Shown here piece by piece: positions 45,805 to 54,992 of a DNA stretch of 64,000 bases. Under the pieces are notes generated by a model. It worked only from the letters and a program-made list of their open reading frames with translations, was not told where the DNA came from and did no database searches. This DNA is from Cupriavidus sp. YR651 (GTDB lineage Bacteria > Pseudomonadota > Gammaproteobacteria > Burkholderiales > Burkholderiaceae). Every line of letters starts with the position of its first letter. The stretch's first letter is position 1. The position numbers and the translations under genes are program-made. The DNA lies in assembly GCF_900101625.1 (NCBI RefSeq), contig NZ_FMYZ01000006.1:1-64000 (forward strand), read 5' to 3'.

Positions 45805-46956
45805 TCACGCCGGCGTTTCCCCGGGCGATGTCACCGGCACCACGCTGACCTCCACGTCGACGGTATGCTCGCCGCCGCCCACGATGACACCGTGCAGCAG
45901 CGGCACGTCGCTGTAGTCGCGCGCGATGGCCAGCGTGACGTGGCGCGTATCGGCCAGCACGTCATTGGTAGGATCGAGGTCGATCCAGCCATTCACGGGA
46001 CACCATACGCCCGCCCACGCGTGCGACGCATCGGCACCCAGCAGGCGCGGTTCGCCCGGCGGCGGATCGGTGCACAGGTAGCCGCTGACATAACGCGCCG
46101 CCAACCCCAGTGAACGCAGGCAGCCGATCATGACCTGCGCGAAGTCCTGGCATACGCCGCTGCGCAGCGCAAACGCTTCGAGCGCCGGCGTGTGCACCTC
46201 GGTACTTTCACCGTGGTATTCGAAGTCACAATGGATGCGGTGCATCAGGTCGATGGCCCCCGCCGCCACCGTCACGCCCGGTGCGAAGCTCCTGCGCGCA
46301 TAGTCGCGCAGGTCCGCGTGCAACGCGACGTTGGGTGACGCGTAGACGAACTCGGTCTCCGGATGGAACGGCTGCCCCGCCTGATAGCGCAACAGCCGCG
46401 CGGCTTCCTGCCAGGGCGGGCTGCTGGCGGCATCGAGCTGCTGCCACCGTGGCGTCAGCGTGACCGTGCTTTGCGTGGTCAGCTGCATGGTGTCGTGCGG
46501 CACATCCAGCATGAAGTGCAGGACGTTATTGCCGAACGCATCGGTGCGCACATGCTGGTGCGAGGGCGCCGGGTCGATTGTCGTCTCGTGGCAACTGACC
46601 GCCTGCCACGGGTACGACGGCGGGGTGACGACGGCGCGCTGCTGTGCGTGCTCCACCGGCCACGCGTAGTGATACGTCGTGACGTGGTGGACGTTGAGCG
46701 TGGCCGGCTCGCAGGGCGACGCGGCATCGCCGTCCTCCGCGGCGACGGGCGTGGCCGGGAGAGATGATTCAGACGCCTCGGGCGAGCGTGACCGCTCCGG
46801 CAAAGCCGACGAACCTGACGCCGAGCCTGTCGAGCCTGTCGAGCCTGTCGAGCCTGTCGAGCCTGTCGAGCCGGACGATGATCCTGTCGAACCCGATGAC
46901 CCCGACGAGCCTGGCGGCACGGCCGGCGAAGGCGTGGCGAGGCGGTCGTCGCTCAT
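45805..46956 (-). CDS. Transglutaminase-like protein with N-terminal Ser/Gly repeat tail
   Basis: 383 residues. Residues 20-75 are low-complexity Gly/Ser/Thr and acidic. Then comes an N-terminal beta domain (VHHVTTYHYAWPVEHAQQRA) and a transglutaminase-like core: Cys in LRSGVCQDFAQVMIG, His in ADASHAWAGVW and Asp in DLDPTNDV. This is the third gene of a three-gene operon with a larger transglutaminase and an ATP-grasp/alpha-E fusion; the start overlaps the fusion gene by 4 bases. The N-terminal segment is encoded by a 9-base tandem repeat. The substrate is unknown; the set resembles a peptide-modifying system. Confidence 0.85.
   Translation of the reverse strand: MSDDRLATPSPAVPPGSSGSSGSTGSSSGSTGSTGSTGSTGSTGSASGSSALPERSRSPEASESSLPATPVAAEDGDAASPCEPATLNVHHVTTYHYAWPVEHAQQRAVVTPPSYPWQAVSCHETTIDPAPSHQHVRTDAFGNNVLHFMLDVPHDTMQLTTQSTVTLTPRWQQLDAASSPPWQEAARLLRYQAGQPFHPETEFVYASPNVALHADLRDYARRSFAPGVTVAAGAIDLMHRIHCDFEYHGESTEVHTPALEAFALRSGVCQDFAQVMIGCLRSLGLAARYVSGYLCTDPPPGEPRLLGADASHAWAGVWCPVNGWIDLDPTNDVLADTRHVTLAIARDYSDVPLLHGVIVGGGEHTVDVEVSVVPVTSPGETPA
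46822..46866 (-). repeat. 9-base tandem repeat, five copies
   Basis: Five exact consecutive copies of CGAGCCTGT (plus a partial sixth) in the gene for the transglutaminase-like protein, coding on the minus strand for repeating Gly-Ser-Thr. Nine-base units keep the frame, so copy number can vary without breaking the gene. Confidence 0.93.
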
Positions 46957-49571
46957 GGCAGGTCGGTCTCCGGCGCCACGCCGGCATGACTGAAATAGCG
47001 TCCGCCGATCTCGTCGGACAGCTTTGCCATGCGCCCGCCGAGCTGATCGCACAGCGCGGCAAGCGTCGAGTATCGGCCGCTCCGGTCGGCTTCACACAGC
47101 ACCGTGCGCGACGGCAGCGCGCTGGCGGGCGGCAGCAGTTCGGCCAGCGGCACGCGCGACTGGCCCGTGGCACCGGTCGGCAATTGGGCCAGCTTTTCGC
47201 GCAGGCGATCCAGCACGCCATAGAGGCCACGCGGATTGGTGGGTTCCAGCACCAGCAGGTCCACCAGCGCCGCGGTATCGGTGCGCCCCGGATACAGGGA
47301 GCGGAAGGTCAGCGTGCTGTCGAACAGGTGCAGCAGCAGGTCGAATCCGCTGCGCGACTGCAAGGCGCCGCTGCGCTCGGCCACTTCCAGGAACAGAGAC
47401 AACACGCCAAGACGCTCGATATGTCTGCCGATGAACACCAGCCGCCAGGCTTCGTCGCGCGACATACGGTCCCCCTGCGCGCCGCTGATCGCCCCCAGCT
47501 GCATCGACAAATGCTCCAGCGCGGCCAGCACCTGCGAACGGTCATAGGCGCCCTCACGGCCGCCCGGCGTCCCGGAAGGACACGCGGCCGCCGACATCGC
47601 ATCGTGGAAGTCATTGCGCGCGGCCAGGATCGTGCGCCAGTGATCGTTGGAGAGCCGGTTGCGAATCTCGTTGGCCGCGCGCGCATGACTGGCCAGCGTC
47701 TGCACCACGCCGGACGTGCTGTTCACATCGGCCAGCGTGGCGACGAGGTTGCGTTCGAACACGCGCAGCGAGGCTTGCGGCGATGGGGTCTGCGCCGGCA
47801 CCAGTCCGAACCACTGTGCCAGCTGGCCGATCATGTTCAGCGTGCCGTCGTCGGTCTCGTCGTTCGACTCGATCGAACCGAGAATCTGGCGGCACAGGCG
47901 CACGGTGTTCTCGGCGCGCTCGGCATAGCGGCCGGCCCAGTAGAGATTTTCCGCCGCACGGCTGGAGACGGCCAGCGGGCGTGACCCCGTCGGCGCAGCC
48001 AGCCCCGTGCGCGCCGCCAGCGGCACTGCGCCGGAGCCCTGGCTCGACAGCACCCAGGTATCCGCGCTGGTGCCGCCAAGCTGCATCGACACGGCCTCCA
48101 GGTTGGGCGGCGCCAGCCGCGTGAAGCCGCCCGGCATGACCTGCCATCCGCCATTGCCATCCGCCACGGCAAAGACGCGCAGCATCGCCGCGCGCGATCC
48201 GATGCGGCCGCAGCCACCTTCGTCAGGCTCCCAGCACGGCATGTGCGACAGCGGTAGCGGCGCCTGCAGCGTGTAGCGGTCCGGCGCCTCGGCAATGCGA
48301 TCGCGCCACTGGTCCAGCGGCTGCAGCCCCCGCTCCATCCCGAGCCGCGGCTCGCCGGGCGATCTCGGATACGTCGGCATGACGAAGGCCTCGCTGAGCA
48401 TGCCCATCGCTTCCGCCTGCGCCGCGGCCTCGCCGCACCACCAGCTGGACACGGCGGGCAGGATCAGCGTTTCATCCAGCAACGCCCGGGCGATGCCCGG
48501 CATGAACCCGTGGATGGCCGGCGATTCGAGGAAGCCGGCGCCCGGCACGTTCGACACCATCACGTTGCCCGCGCGCATCGCCTCCAGCAATCCCGGCACG
48601 CCGATCGTCGAATCGCTGCGCAACTCCAGCGGATCACAGAACACGTCATCCAGCCGGCGCAGGATCACGTCCACACGCTCCAGCCCGCCGAACGTCTTCA
48701 GGTAGACCACATCGTTGCGCACGGTGAGATCCTTGCCCTCGACCAGCGTGATGCCCAGGTAGCGCGCCAGGAACGTGTGCTCGAAATACGTCTCGTTGAA
48801 CGGCCCCGGCGACAGCAACACGATCTGCAGCCCGGTGCCGGACGCCAGCCCGGGGCCGTCATCCGTGGCCGCCACCAGCGGCGCATGGGCCAGCGTGGAG
48901 ATCAGTTGCGCGAACGCGGGCGGCAACCGCCGCACGCGCATCTCGCGGAACGCATCGGCAAACTGGCCGGAGATGATCAGCCGGTTTTCCAGCGCGTAGC
49001 CCATGCCCGATGGCGTTTCCGTGCGATGGGCGATCACGGTCCAGCCGTTCTCCGTGTGGACGAGGTCCATCGCCATCGTCTGCAGGAAGCTGCCGCCGGG
49101 CGGCTGATAGCCCTTGAGCGGCCGCATGTAGCCCGGGTGCCCGTAGACCAGGCCCGGCGGCAGCAGCCCCTTGGCCAGCAGCGTCTGCGGGCCATAGATG
49201 TCGGCCATGATCGCGTTGGCGAGCGTGGCGCGCTGCGCAGCGCCGGCCTCGATGACCGCCCAGTCTTCCTCGGACACGAGGAACGGAAACAACTCGAGCT
49301 GCCACGCGCGCGTCTCGCTCTGGTCGGCGTAGACGTTGTACGTGACGCCGTTGTCGCGGATCTGGCGCGCCACGGCGGCCGCGCGCACGTCGAGCGCTTC
49401 GGGGTGCAGATCGCCCAGCACCGAAAAGAAGCGGGCCCACGCCTCCCGCAGCGTGCCGTCGGGCAGCCGCAACTCGTCCAGGTGGCCGGCCGGCACGGGC
49501 AATGCCAGCCGGCCGGCCATGCTGGCGGGGCTGTCCAATCCGTCGAGAGGGAGCGACGACTGCGAGGGCAA
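46953..49571 (-). CDS. Circularly permuted ATP-grasp / alpha-E domain fusion protein
   Basis: 872 residues. The N-terminal 480 residues match the CP-ATP-grasp type 2 family (DUF404/DUF407; segments NGVTYNVYAD, PGYMRPLKGYQPPGG, LVEGKDLTVRNDVVYLKT, IGVPGLLEAMRAGNVMV), a probable ATP-dependent carboxylate-amine ligase. Residues about 550-860 match the alpha-E domain (DUF403; RAAENLYWAGRYAERAENTVRL). In many bacteria these are two genes; here they are fused. It lies between two transglutaminase-like genes in an operon and overlaps the small one by 4 bases. These domains are linked by others to an uncharacterised peptide synthesis or tagging system. Confidence 0.88.
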   Translation of the reverse strand: MPSQSSLPLDGLDSPASMAGRLALPVPAGHLDELRLPDGTLREAWARFFSVLGDLHPEALDVRAAAVARQIRDNGVTYNVYADQSETRAWQLELFPFLVSEEDWAVIEAGAAQRATLANAIMADIYGPQTLLAKGLLPPGLVYGHPGYMRPLKGYQPPGGSFLQTMAMDLVHTENGWTVIAHRTETPSGMGYALENRLIISGQFADAFREMRVRRLPPAFAQLISTLAHAPLVAATDDGPGLASGTGLQIVLLSPGPFNETYFEHTFLARYLGITLVEGKDLTVRNDVVYLKTFGGLERVDVILRRLDDVFCDPLELRSDSTIGVPGLLEAMRAGNVMVSNVPGAGFLESPAIHGFMPGIARALLDETLILPAVSSWWCGEAAAQAEAMGMLSEAFVMPTYPRSPGEPRLGMERGLQPLDQWRDRIAEAPDRYTLQAPLPLSHMPCWEPDEGGCGRIGSRAAMLRVFAVADGNGGWQVMPGGFTRLAPPNLEAVSMQLGGTSADTWVLSSQGSGAVPLAARTGLAAPTGSRPLAVSSRAAENLYWAGRYAERAENTVRLCRQILGSIESNDETDDGTLNMIGQLAQWFGLVPAQTPSPQASLRVFERNLVATLADVNSTSGVVQTLASHARAANEIRNRLSNDHWRTILAARNDFHDAMSAAACPSGTPGGREGAYDRSQVLAALEHLSMQLGAISGAQGDRMSRDEAWRLVFIGRHIERLGVLSLFLEVAERSGALQSRSGFDLLLHLFDSTLTFRSLYPGRTDTAALVDLLVLEPTNPRGLYGVLDRLREKLAQLPTGATGQSRVPLAELLPPASALPSRTVLCEADRSGRYSTLAALCDQLGGRMAKLSDEIGGRYFSHAGVAPETDLP

Positions 49572-49678
49572 GGGATGCGGTCTCCGTGGGGCCCCGGTTA
49601 TCGGGGACGTTATGGGCTATGAGGCGCTATGGTTCGTCATGATCGAGGCGTCACGGTGCGTCATGGTTGGATCAGCGC

Positions 49679-52600
49679 TCAAGGCCCCGTCTGCCGCAGG
49701 TCCAGCGTGAACGGCATCTCCAGGCTGCGTTGCATCGGTGGCGCCACGGTCCTGCCGGGCGTATGGCCGATCGTGAAGAAGCGCGCCAGCCGCCGGCTTT
49801 CCGCCTCGTAGGCGTTCACCGGGAAGGTCTGGTAGTTCCGTCCTCCGGGATGCGACACATGATACTGGCATCCCCCCAGGCTGCGCTCCATCCACGTATC
49901 CACGACGTCGAAGGTCAGCGGCGCGTGCGCCGCGATGGTCGGATGCAGCGACGAGGGCGGCGCCCACGCGCGGTAGCGCACGCCCGCCACGAACTCGCCG
50001 GCGCGCCCCGTCGGCTGCAGCGGAATGGCGCGGCCGTTGACCGTCACGACATGCCGGTTGTCATTCGCGCCCAGCACGCGCACCTCGATCCGCTCGACCG
50101 ACGAATCGACGTAGCGCACGGTGCCGCCCGCCGCGCCCTCCTCGCCCATCACGTGCCACGGCTCCAGCGCCGCGCGCAGCGTCAGCGACAGGCCGGCCAC
50201 GTCGACCTCGCCCACGCGCGGGAAGCGGAATTCGAAGTGCGGCGCAAACCAGGAGGACTCGAACACAAACCCGGCGGCGCGCATCTCGGCCAGCACATCG
50301 TCGAAATCCATCTGGATGAAGGTGCTCAGCATGAAGCGGTCATGCAGCGCCGTGCCCCAGCGCGTCAGCGGCGCGGTGTACGGCGTGCGCCAGAACCGCG
50401 CCACCAGCGCGCGCAACAGCAACTGCTGCACCAGGCTCATGCGCGCGTGCGGCGGCATCTCGAACGCGCGCAGCTCCAGCAGGCCGAGCCGGCCCGTGGC
50501 GCCATCGGGCGAATAGAGCTTGTCGATGCAGAACTCGGACCGGTGGGTGTTGCCGGTCACGTCCACCAGCAAGTTGCGCAGCGCACGGTCGATCACCCAC
50601 GGCGGCATGTAGCCACCAGGGCCGCCCTCGCGCAGATCGATCTGGCGACGCAATTCGGCAAACGCGATCTCCAGCTCGTACACCTGATCGTTGCGCGCTT
50701 CGTCGACGCGCGGCGCCTGGCTGGTCGGGCCGATGAACAGGCCCGAGAACAGATAGGACAGCGCCGGGTGGTTGTGCCAGTACGCGATCAGGCTCGCCAG
50801 CACGTCGGGCCGGCGCAGGAACGGGCTGTCCGCAGGCGTGGCGCCACCCAGCACGAAGTGATTGCCGCCACCGGTGCCGGTATGGCGTCCGTCGACCATG
50901 AACTTCTCGGTGGACAGATAAGACTCGTGCGCGGCCTGGTAGAGGAATTCGGTGTGATCGACCAGTTCGGTCCAGTTGCTGGCCGGGTGGATGTTCACCT
51001 CGATCACCCCCGGGTCCGGCGTCACCTGCAGCAGCTTCAGGCGCGGATCGCGCGGCGGCGGATAGCCTTCCATCACGATCTTCATGCCGAGTGCCGCCGC
51101 GCTGGCCTCCACCTCGGCCACCAGCTCAAGGTAGTCCTCCAGCACCGTCAGCGGTGGCATGAAGACGTAGAGGATGCCGCGCCGGCCCTGTGTCGATTCC
51201 AACGCCATCGATTCCAGTTCTACGGCGGGGCCGGCGGCGCGGCTCGGATGGCGGATCTCCACGCAAAGCGCGGTACGAATGATGTCGGCGGCCGATTCCC
51301 CGCGCGCCGGGGCGCGGGCCGTGGCGCTGACGCTGCCACCGACGCCGGCCGCGAGTCCGGCACCCGCACCGGCTCCAGTGCCGTTGCCACGCGCCATCGC
51401 GCGGCGTGCGGCCATCGCCGCTGGACTGAAGTCGCCGTGCGGCGTGGTCGCGGTGGACGTGGGCGGCGCCCCGCCCGGCGACTGCCGGCGCAGCGGCGTG
51501 ATTGCCGGCAACGGCGCGCGGGGGGCGAACGGATCCTGCGCGAATTGCCACGGGTAGTCGGCCTTGCTCACCCAGGGCAGCGAATCGAGCGGCAGGCGAT
51601 AGCCCATCGGTGAATCGCCGGGCAGCAGGTACATGCGTTCCTCACGCAGGAACCAGGAGCCGCTGACCCACGGGGCGCCATCGGGCGATGGCGTCTCCTC
51701 GCTGTTCCGTGCCAGCGGCAGCGCGTAGCCGGTCACGCGCGACAGGCCGCCATCGAACACGCGCCGCAGCCGCACGCGCTCCATTTCGTCTTCGAGCCGC
51801 GCTTCGAGTGGATCGACGTTGACCGGCAACTGACGTTCGCGCCAGAGGTAGTACCAGACATCCTCGTAGCCGGGCTGGATGCACGCCGTGTCCAGTCCCA
51901 GCCGCGTGGTCAGAGTCTCGAGGAAGCGCCTGGCGTCGGCATCCGTGTAGGCGTCGGGTTCGCGCTCGTCGGCGAACCGCGACGGGTCCTGCCAGCACGG
52001 CACGCCGTCCGCACGCCAGCAGATGGATAACGCCCAGCGCGGCAGTTGTTCCCCGGGGTACCACTTGCCTTGCCCGAAATGGAGGAATCCGCCCTCGCCA
52101 TAGTGCGCGCGCAGCTTGTGCACCAGTTCGGTGGCCAGCCCCCGCTTGGTGGGCCCGAGCGCGTCGGTGTTCCACTCCGCGCCATCACGGTCCCGGACCG
52201 CAACGAAGGTCGGCTCGCCGCCCATCGTCAGGCGTACGTCCATGTCCTGCAACTGCCGATCCACGGCGGCGCCGGCGGCGTCGACGGCCGTCCACTGCGC
52301 CTCCGTATAGGGCTTGGTCACGCGCGGCGATTCGTAGATGCGCGTGATCGACATGAGATGCTCGAACGACACCTCGCACTCATCCACGGCGCCGCTGACC
52401 GGTGCCGCGCTGCTGGGCTCCGGCGTGCAGGCCAGCGGGATGTGGCCTTCCCCGGCCAGCAGGCCGGAGGTGGGATCGAGCCCGATCCAGCCGGCGCCGG
52501 GCAGGTAGACCTCGCACCACGCGTGCAGATCGGTGAAGTCGGCCTCCGCGCCGCTCGGGCCATCCACGGACCTCACGTCCGGTGTCAGCTGCAGCAGATA

Positions 52601-53209
52601 CCCGGACACGAAGCGTGCCGCCAGCCCGAGGTGGCGCAGCGTCTGCACCAGCAGCCAGCCGGAGTCGCGGCAGGAGCCTGAGCCGTTTTCCAGCGTGACC
52701 TCCGGCGTCTGCACTCCCGGCTCCATGCGGATCAGGTAGCGGATCTCGTCCTGCAGGCGCTGGTTCAGGGCGACGAGGAAATCCAGCGTGCGGCGCGGCG
52801 TGCGGTCGATACTGGCGACGAACGCGGCAAAGCGCGGTGTCAGTTCACCACGCGCCAGGTACGGCGCAAGATCGTGCTCCAGGCCATCGGCGTAAGTGAA
52901 CGGAAACTGCTCCGCCGACGGTTCCAGGAAGAAGTCGAACGGGTTGTAGACCGACATCTCGGCCACGAGGTCGACGGTGACCTTGAATTCCGTGGTCGCC
53001 TCGGGGATGACCAGCCGCGCCAGGTAGTTGGAGAACGGGTCCTGCTGCCAGTTGACGAAATGCTGCGCGGGTTCGATGCGCAGCGAGTAGGAGAGGATTG
53101 GCGTCCGGCAATGCGGCGCCGGGCGCAGGCGTACGACCTGCGGTGACAACTTCACCGGACGGTCATAGCGGTAATGCGTGACATGGTTCAGCGCGACGTG
53201 CGTAGCCAC
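49679..53209 (-). CDS. Large transglutaminase-like / DUF2126 protein
   Basis: 1176 residues. The N-terminal 290 residues contain a bacterial transglutaminase N domain ([20 protein letters not shown]) and the core with Cys in [14 protein letters not shown], His in [11 protein letters not shown] and Asp in GLDPTSGL. The remaining 880 residues match DUF2126, a putative amidoligase-like module with blocks such as [31 protein letters not shown] and NxHPASNW. First gene of the operon; the fusion gene follows after 107 bases. Probably cytoplasmic. Confidence 0.88.
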   Translation of the reverse strand: MATHVALNHVTHYRYDRPVKLSPQVVRLRPAPHCRTPILSYSLRIEPAQHFVNWQQDPFSNYLARLVIPEATTEFKVTVDLVAEMSVYNPFDFFLEPSAEQFPFTYADGLEHDLAPYLARGELTPRFAAFVASIDRTPRRTLDFLVALNQRLQDEIRYLIRMEPGVQTPEVTLENGSGSCRDSGWLLVQTLRHLGLAARFVSGYLLQLTPDVRSVDGPSGAEADFTDLHAWCEVYLPGAGWIGLDPTSGLLAGEGHIPLACTPEPSSAAPVSGAVDECEVSFEHLMSITRIYESPRVTKPYTEAQWTAVDAAGAAVDRQLQDMDVRLTMGGEPTFVAVRDRDGAEWNTDALGPTKRGLATELVHKLRAHYGEGGFLHFGQGKWYPGEQLPRWALSICWRADGVPCWQDPSRFADEREPDAYTDADARRFLETLTTRLGLDTACIQPGYEDVWYYLWRERQLPVNVDPLEARLEDEMERVRLRRVFDGGLSRVTGYALPLARNSEETPSPDGAPWVSGSWFLREERMYLLPGDSPMGYRLPLDSLPWVSKADYPWQFAQDPFAPRAPLPAITPLRRQSPGGAPPTSTATTPHGDFSPAAMAARRAMARGNGTGAGAGAGLAAGVGGSVSATARAPARGESAADIIRTALCVEIRHPSRAAGPAVELESMALESTQGRRGILYVFMPPLTVLEDYLELVAEVEASAAALGMKIVMEGYPPPRDPRLKLLQVTPDPGVIEVNIHPASNWTELVDHTEFLYQAAHESYLSTEKFMVDGRHTGTGGGNHFVLGGATPADSPFLRRPDVLASLIAYWHNHPALSYLFSGLFIGPTSQAPRVDEARNDQVYELEIAFAELRRQIDLREGGPGGYMPPWVIDRALRNLLVDVTGNTHRSEFCIDKLYSPDGATGRLGLLELRAFEMPPHARMSLVQQLLLRALVARFWRTPYTAPLTRWGTALHDRFMLSTFIQMDFDDVLAEMRAAGFVFESSWFAPHFEFRFPRVGEVDVAGLSLTLRAALEPWHVMGEEGAAGGTVRYVDSSVERIEVRVLGANDNRHVVTVNGRAIPLQPTGRAGEFVAGVRYRAWAPPSSLHPTIAAHAPLTFDVVDTWMERSLGGCQYHVSHPGGRNYQTFPVNAYEAESRRLARFFTIGHTPGRTVAPPMQRSLEMPFTLDLRQTGP

Positions 53210-53326
53210 TACGACCTCCCGGGTTGCGGTGAAAACAGTCAGTGAATGTCAGGTGAACATCCGCATCCGATCAAGCAAGACTTGTACCGCCCCGGGAACG
53301 GGCGCGCCGGCCCGGATCCGGCGACG

Positions 53327-54055
53327 TCACATGGAGCCGCCGTTCTTTGCCCGGAGCCCTTCCTCCAGCAGCGACCGCAGCTTGGCCAGTGCGCCGGGAT
53401 CGCCGTGGGCGGCGGCCCGGGCGTACCAGATCTTGGCCTGCTCGATGTCCTTGTCCACCACGCCGGGTTCGCCGCGCTCGTAATAGCTGCCGACGATGTA
53501 TTGCGCACCACCGTCACCCGCCGTGGCGGCCCGGCTGTACCAGGTGAACGCCTTGCCATAGTCGCGCGCCACGCCGCGCCCCGTGAAGTAGTTGGTGGCC
53601 AGCGCCATCTGTGCCTGCACGTGCCCGCCCTGCGCCGCGCGCTCGTACCAGCGGTTGGCCTCTTCGAGCGACTTCGGCACCAGCTCGCCCCGCTCGTAGA
53701 GATCACCGAATGTGTACTGCGCGTGTGTCATCTGGTTGTCAGCGGCCTTGCGCAGCCAGATCAGGGCCTCCTGCGGCTTCTCGGGCGTACCTTCCCCGCG
53801 GAGCAGCATCATGGCGTAGTTGAACTGGGCGAGGCGGTTGCCTTTCTGGGCGGCGGCGGCAAATCCCTGGATGGCGACGTCGAAACGGCCCGCCTCGTAG
53901 GCAGCGACGGCATCCCGGGTCTGGGCCTGGGCGGGCGCCGGGGGTTCCGTGGCCGACCGGGCCGGCGGGGCGAGCAGCCCAAGGAAGACGGCCAGTGCCA
54001 TGGCGACGGCAGCCTGGCGGATCTGGGGGGCGAAGGATGCGGGCATGGCTGGCAT
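53327..54055 (-). CDS. Sel1-repeat (TPR-like) periplasmic protein
   Basis: 242 residues. Signal peptide (about 1-35, AVAMALAVFLGLLAPPARSA) followed by Sel1-like repeats of 36 or so residues (ALIWLRKAADNQMTHAQYTF, ANRWYERAAQGGHVQAQMAL, AFTWYSRAATAGDGGAQYIV, AKIWYARAAAHGDPGALAKL). Such solenoids are protein-interaction scaffolds in the periplasm; no specific partner is indicated. It is not obviously linked to its neighbours. GGAG is 7 bases before the ATG at 54055; a second ATG lies three codons in. Confidence 0.82.
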   Translation of the reverse strand: MPAMPASFAPQIRQAAVAMALAVFLGLLAPPARSATEPPAPAQAQTRDAVAAYEAGRFDVAIQGFAAAAQKGNRLAQFNYAMMLLRGEGTPEKPQEALIWLRKAADNQMTHAQYTFGDLYERGELVPKSLEEANRWYERAAQGGHVQAQMALATNYFTGRGVARDYGKAFTWYSRAATAGDGGAQYIVGSYYERGEPGVVDKDIEQAKIWYARAAAHGDPGALAKLRSLLEEGLRAKNGGSM

Positions 54056-54295
54056 GACGGGCTCCGGGAGTCCTGCTGGGGGCGTCGGGGCGCTTCTGGT
54101 TCAGTGTAGTGGGGATGATATGGAGTTGCCGCCAATATAGTCAGGACGAATTTCCATGCCGTAATGCCAGCCAGGATCATTATTCCCGTCGATACCTGTG
54201 CCTTACCTTCGCCCCCATTCCCGCCAGTTCCAGGCCGCGACGCCGGCACCCGCTTCCGCGTCCTCTTCCGGCCTCGTCACGCCCTGCACCGGGCC

Positions 54296-54991
54296 TCAGC
54301 CCGCAAACCGGTATCCGACCCCCACCTCTGTTAACAAGTGCGCGGGTTGTGCCGGGTCGGTCTCGAGCTTGTGGCGCAGGTGGCCCATATAGACGCGAAG
54401 GTAGTGGCTGCTTTCGGCGTGCGATGGCCCCCATACCTCCCGCAGCAATTCCCGGTGCGTCATCACCTTGCCGCGATGCGCGATCAGCACCGCCAGCAGG
54501 CGGTACTCGATCGGGGTCAGGTGCACTTGGGCCTGCCCGCGCATGACAAGCCGGTTGGCCAGATCCACCTGGACATCGCCGAATGTGATCTGGGGCGTGC
54601 CCTGCGGATTCAGCCGGGCATGCCGGCGCAGCAGCACCCGCACGCGCGCCACCAGTTCGCCCACGCCAAACGGCTTGGTCAGGTAGTCATCGGCGCCCGC
54701 GTCCAGTGCGGCGATCTTGTCGGCCTCGTCGGTACGCGCCGACAGCACCAGCACCGGCACCTCGGTCCAGGTCCGCATCTCGCGGATCAGCGTCATGCCG
54801 TCGCCATCGGGCAGGCCGAGATCAAGGATGACCACGTCCGGCTGGCGCGTCCCCGCATCGATCAGGCCGCGCTTGAGGGTTTCCGCCTCGTGCACGGTGC
54901 AGCCCTCGGCCTGCAGCGATTCCCGCACGAAACGGCGGATGTGGGGTTCGTCCTCGACCACCAGCACGGTCGGCGAAAAGTCGAATGGCAT
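54296..54991 (-). CDS. kdpE: KDP operon response regulator KdpE
   Basis: 231 residues. Receiver domain (TVLVVEDEPHIRRFVRESL, phospho-acceptor Asp in DVVILDLGLPDGDG, Lys in YLTKPFGVGEL) and OmpR-type winged helix (LTPIEYRLLAVLIAHRGKVM). It activates the kdp operon under K+ limitation. The start at 54991 begins at the receiver; the kdpD stop lies just one base upstream, so the two are translated together. It is the last gene of the kdp cluster. The frame further upstream is antisense of kdpD. Confidence 0.93.
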   Translation of the reverse strand: MPFDFSPTVLVVEDEPHIRRFVRESLQAEGCTVHEAETLKRGLIDAGTRQPDVVILDLGLPDGDGMTLIREMRTWTEVPVLVLSARTDEADKIAALDAGADDYLTKPFGVGELVARVRVLLRRHARLNPQGTPQITFGDVQVDLANRLVMRGQAQVHLTPIEYRLLAVLIAHRGKVMTHRELLREVWGPSHAESSHYLRVYMGHLRHKLETDPAQPAHLLTEVGVGYRFAG

Positions 54992-54992
54992 C

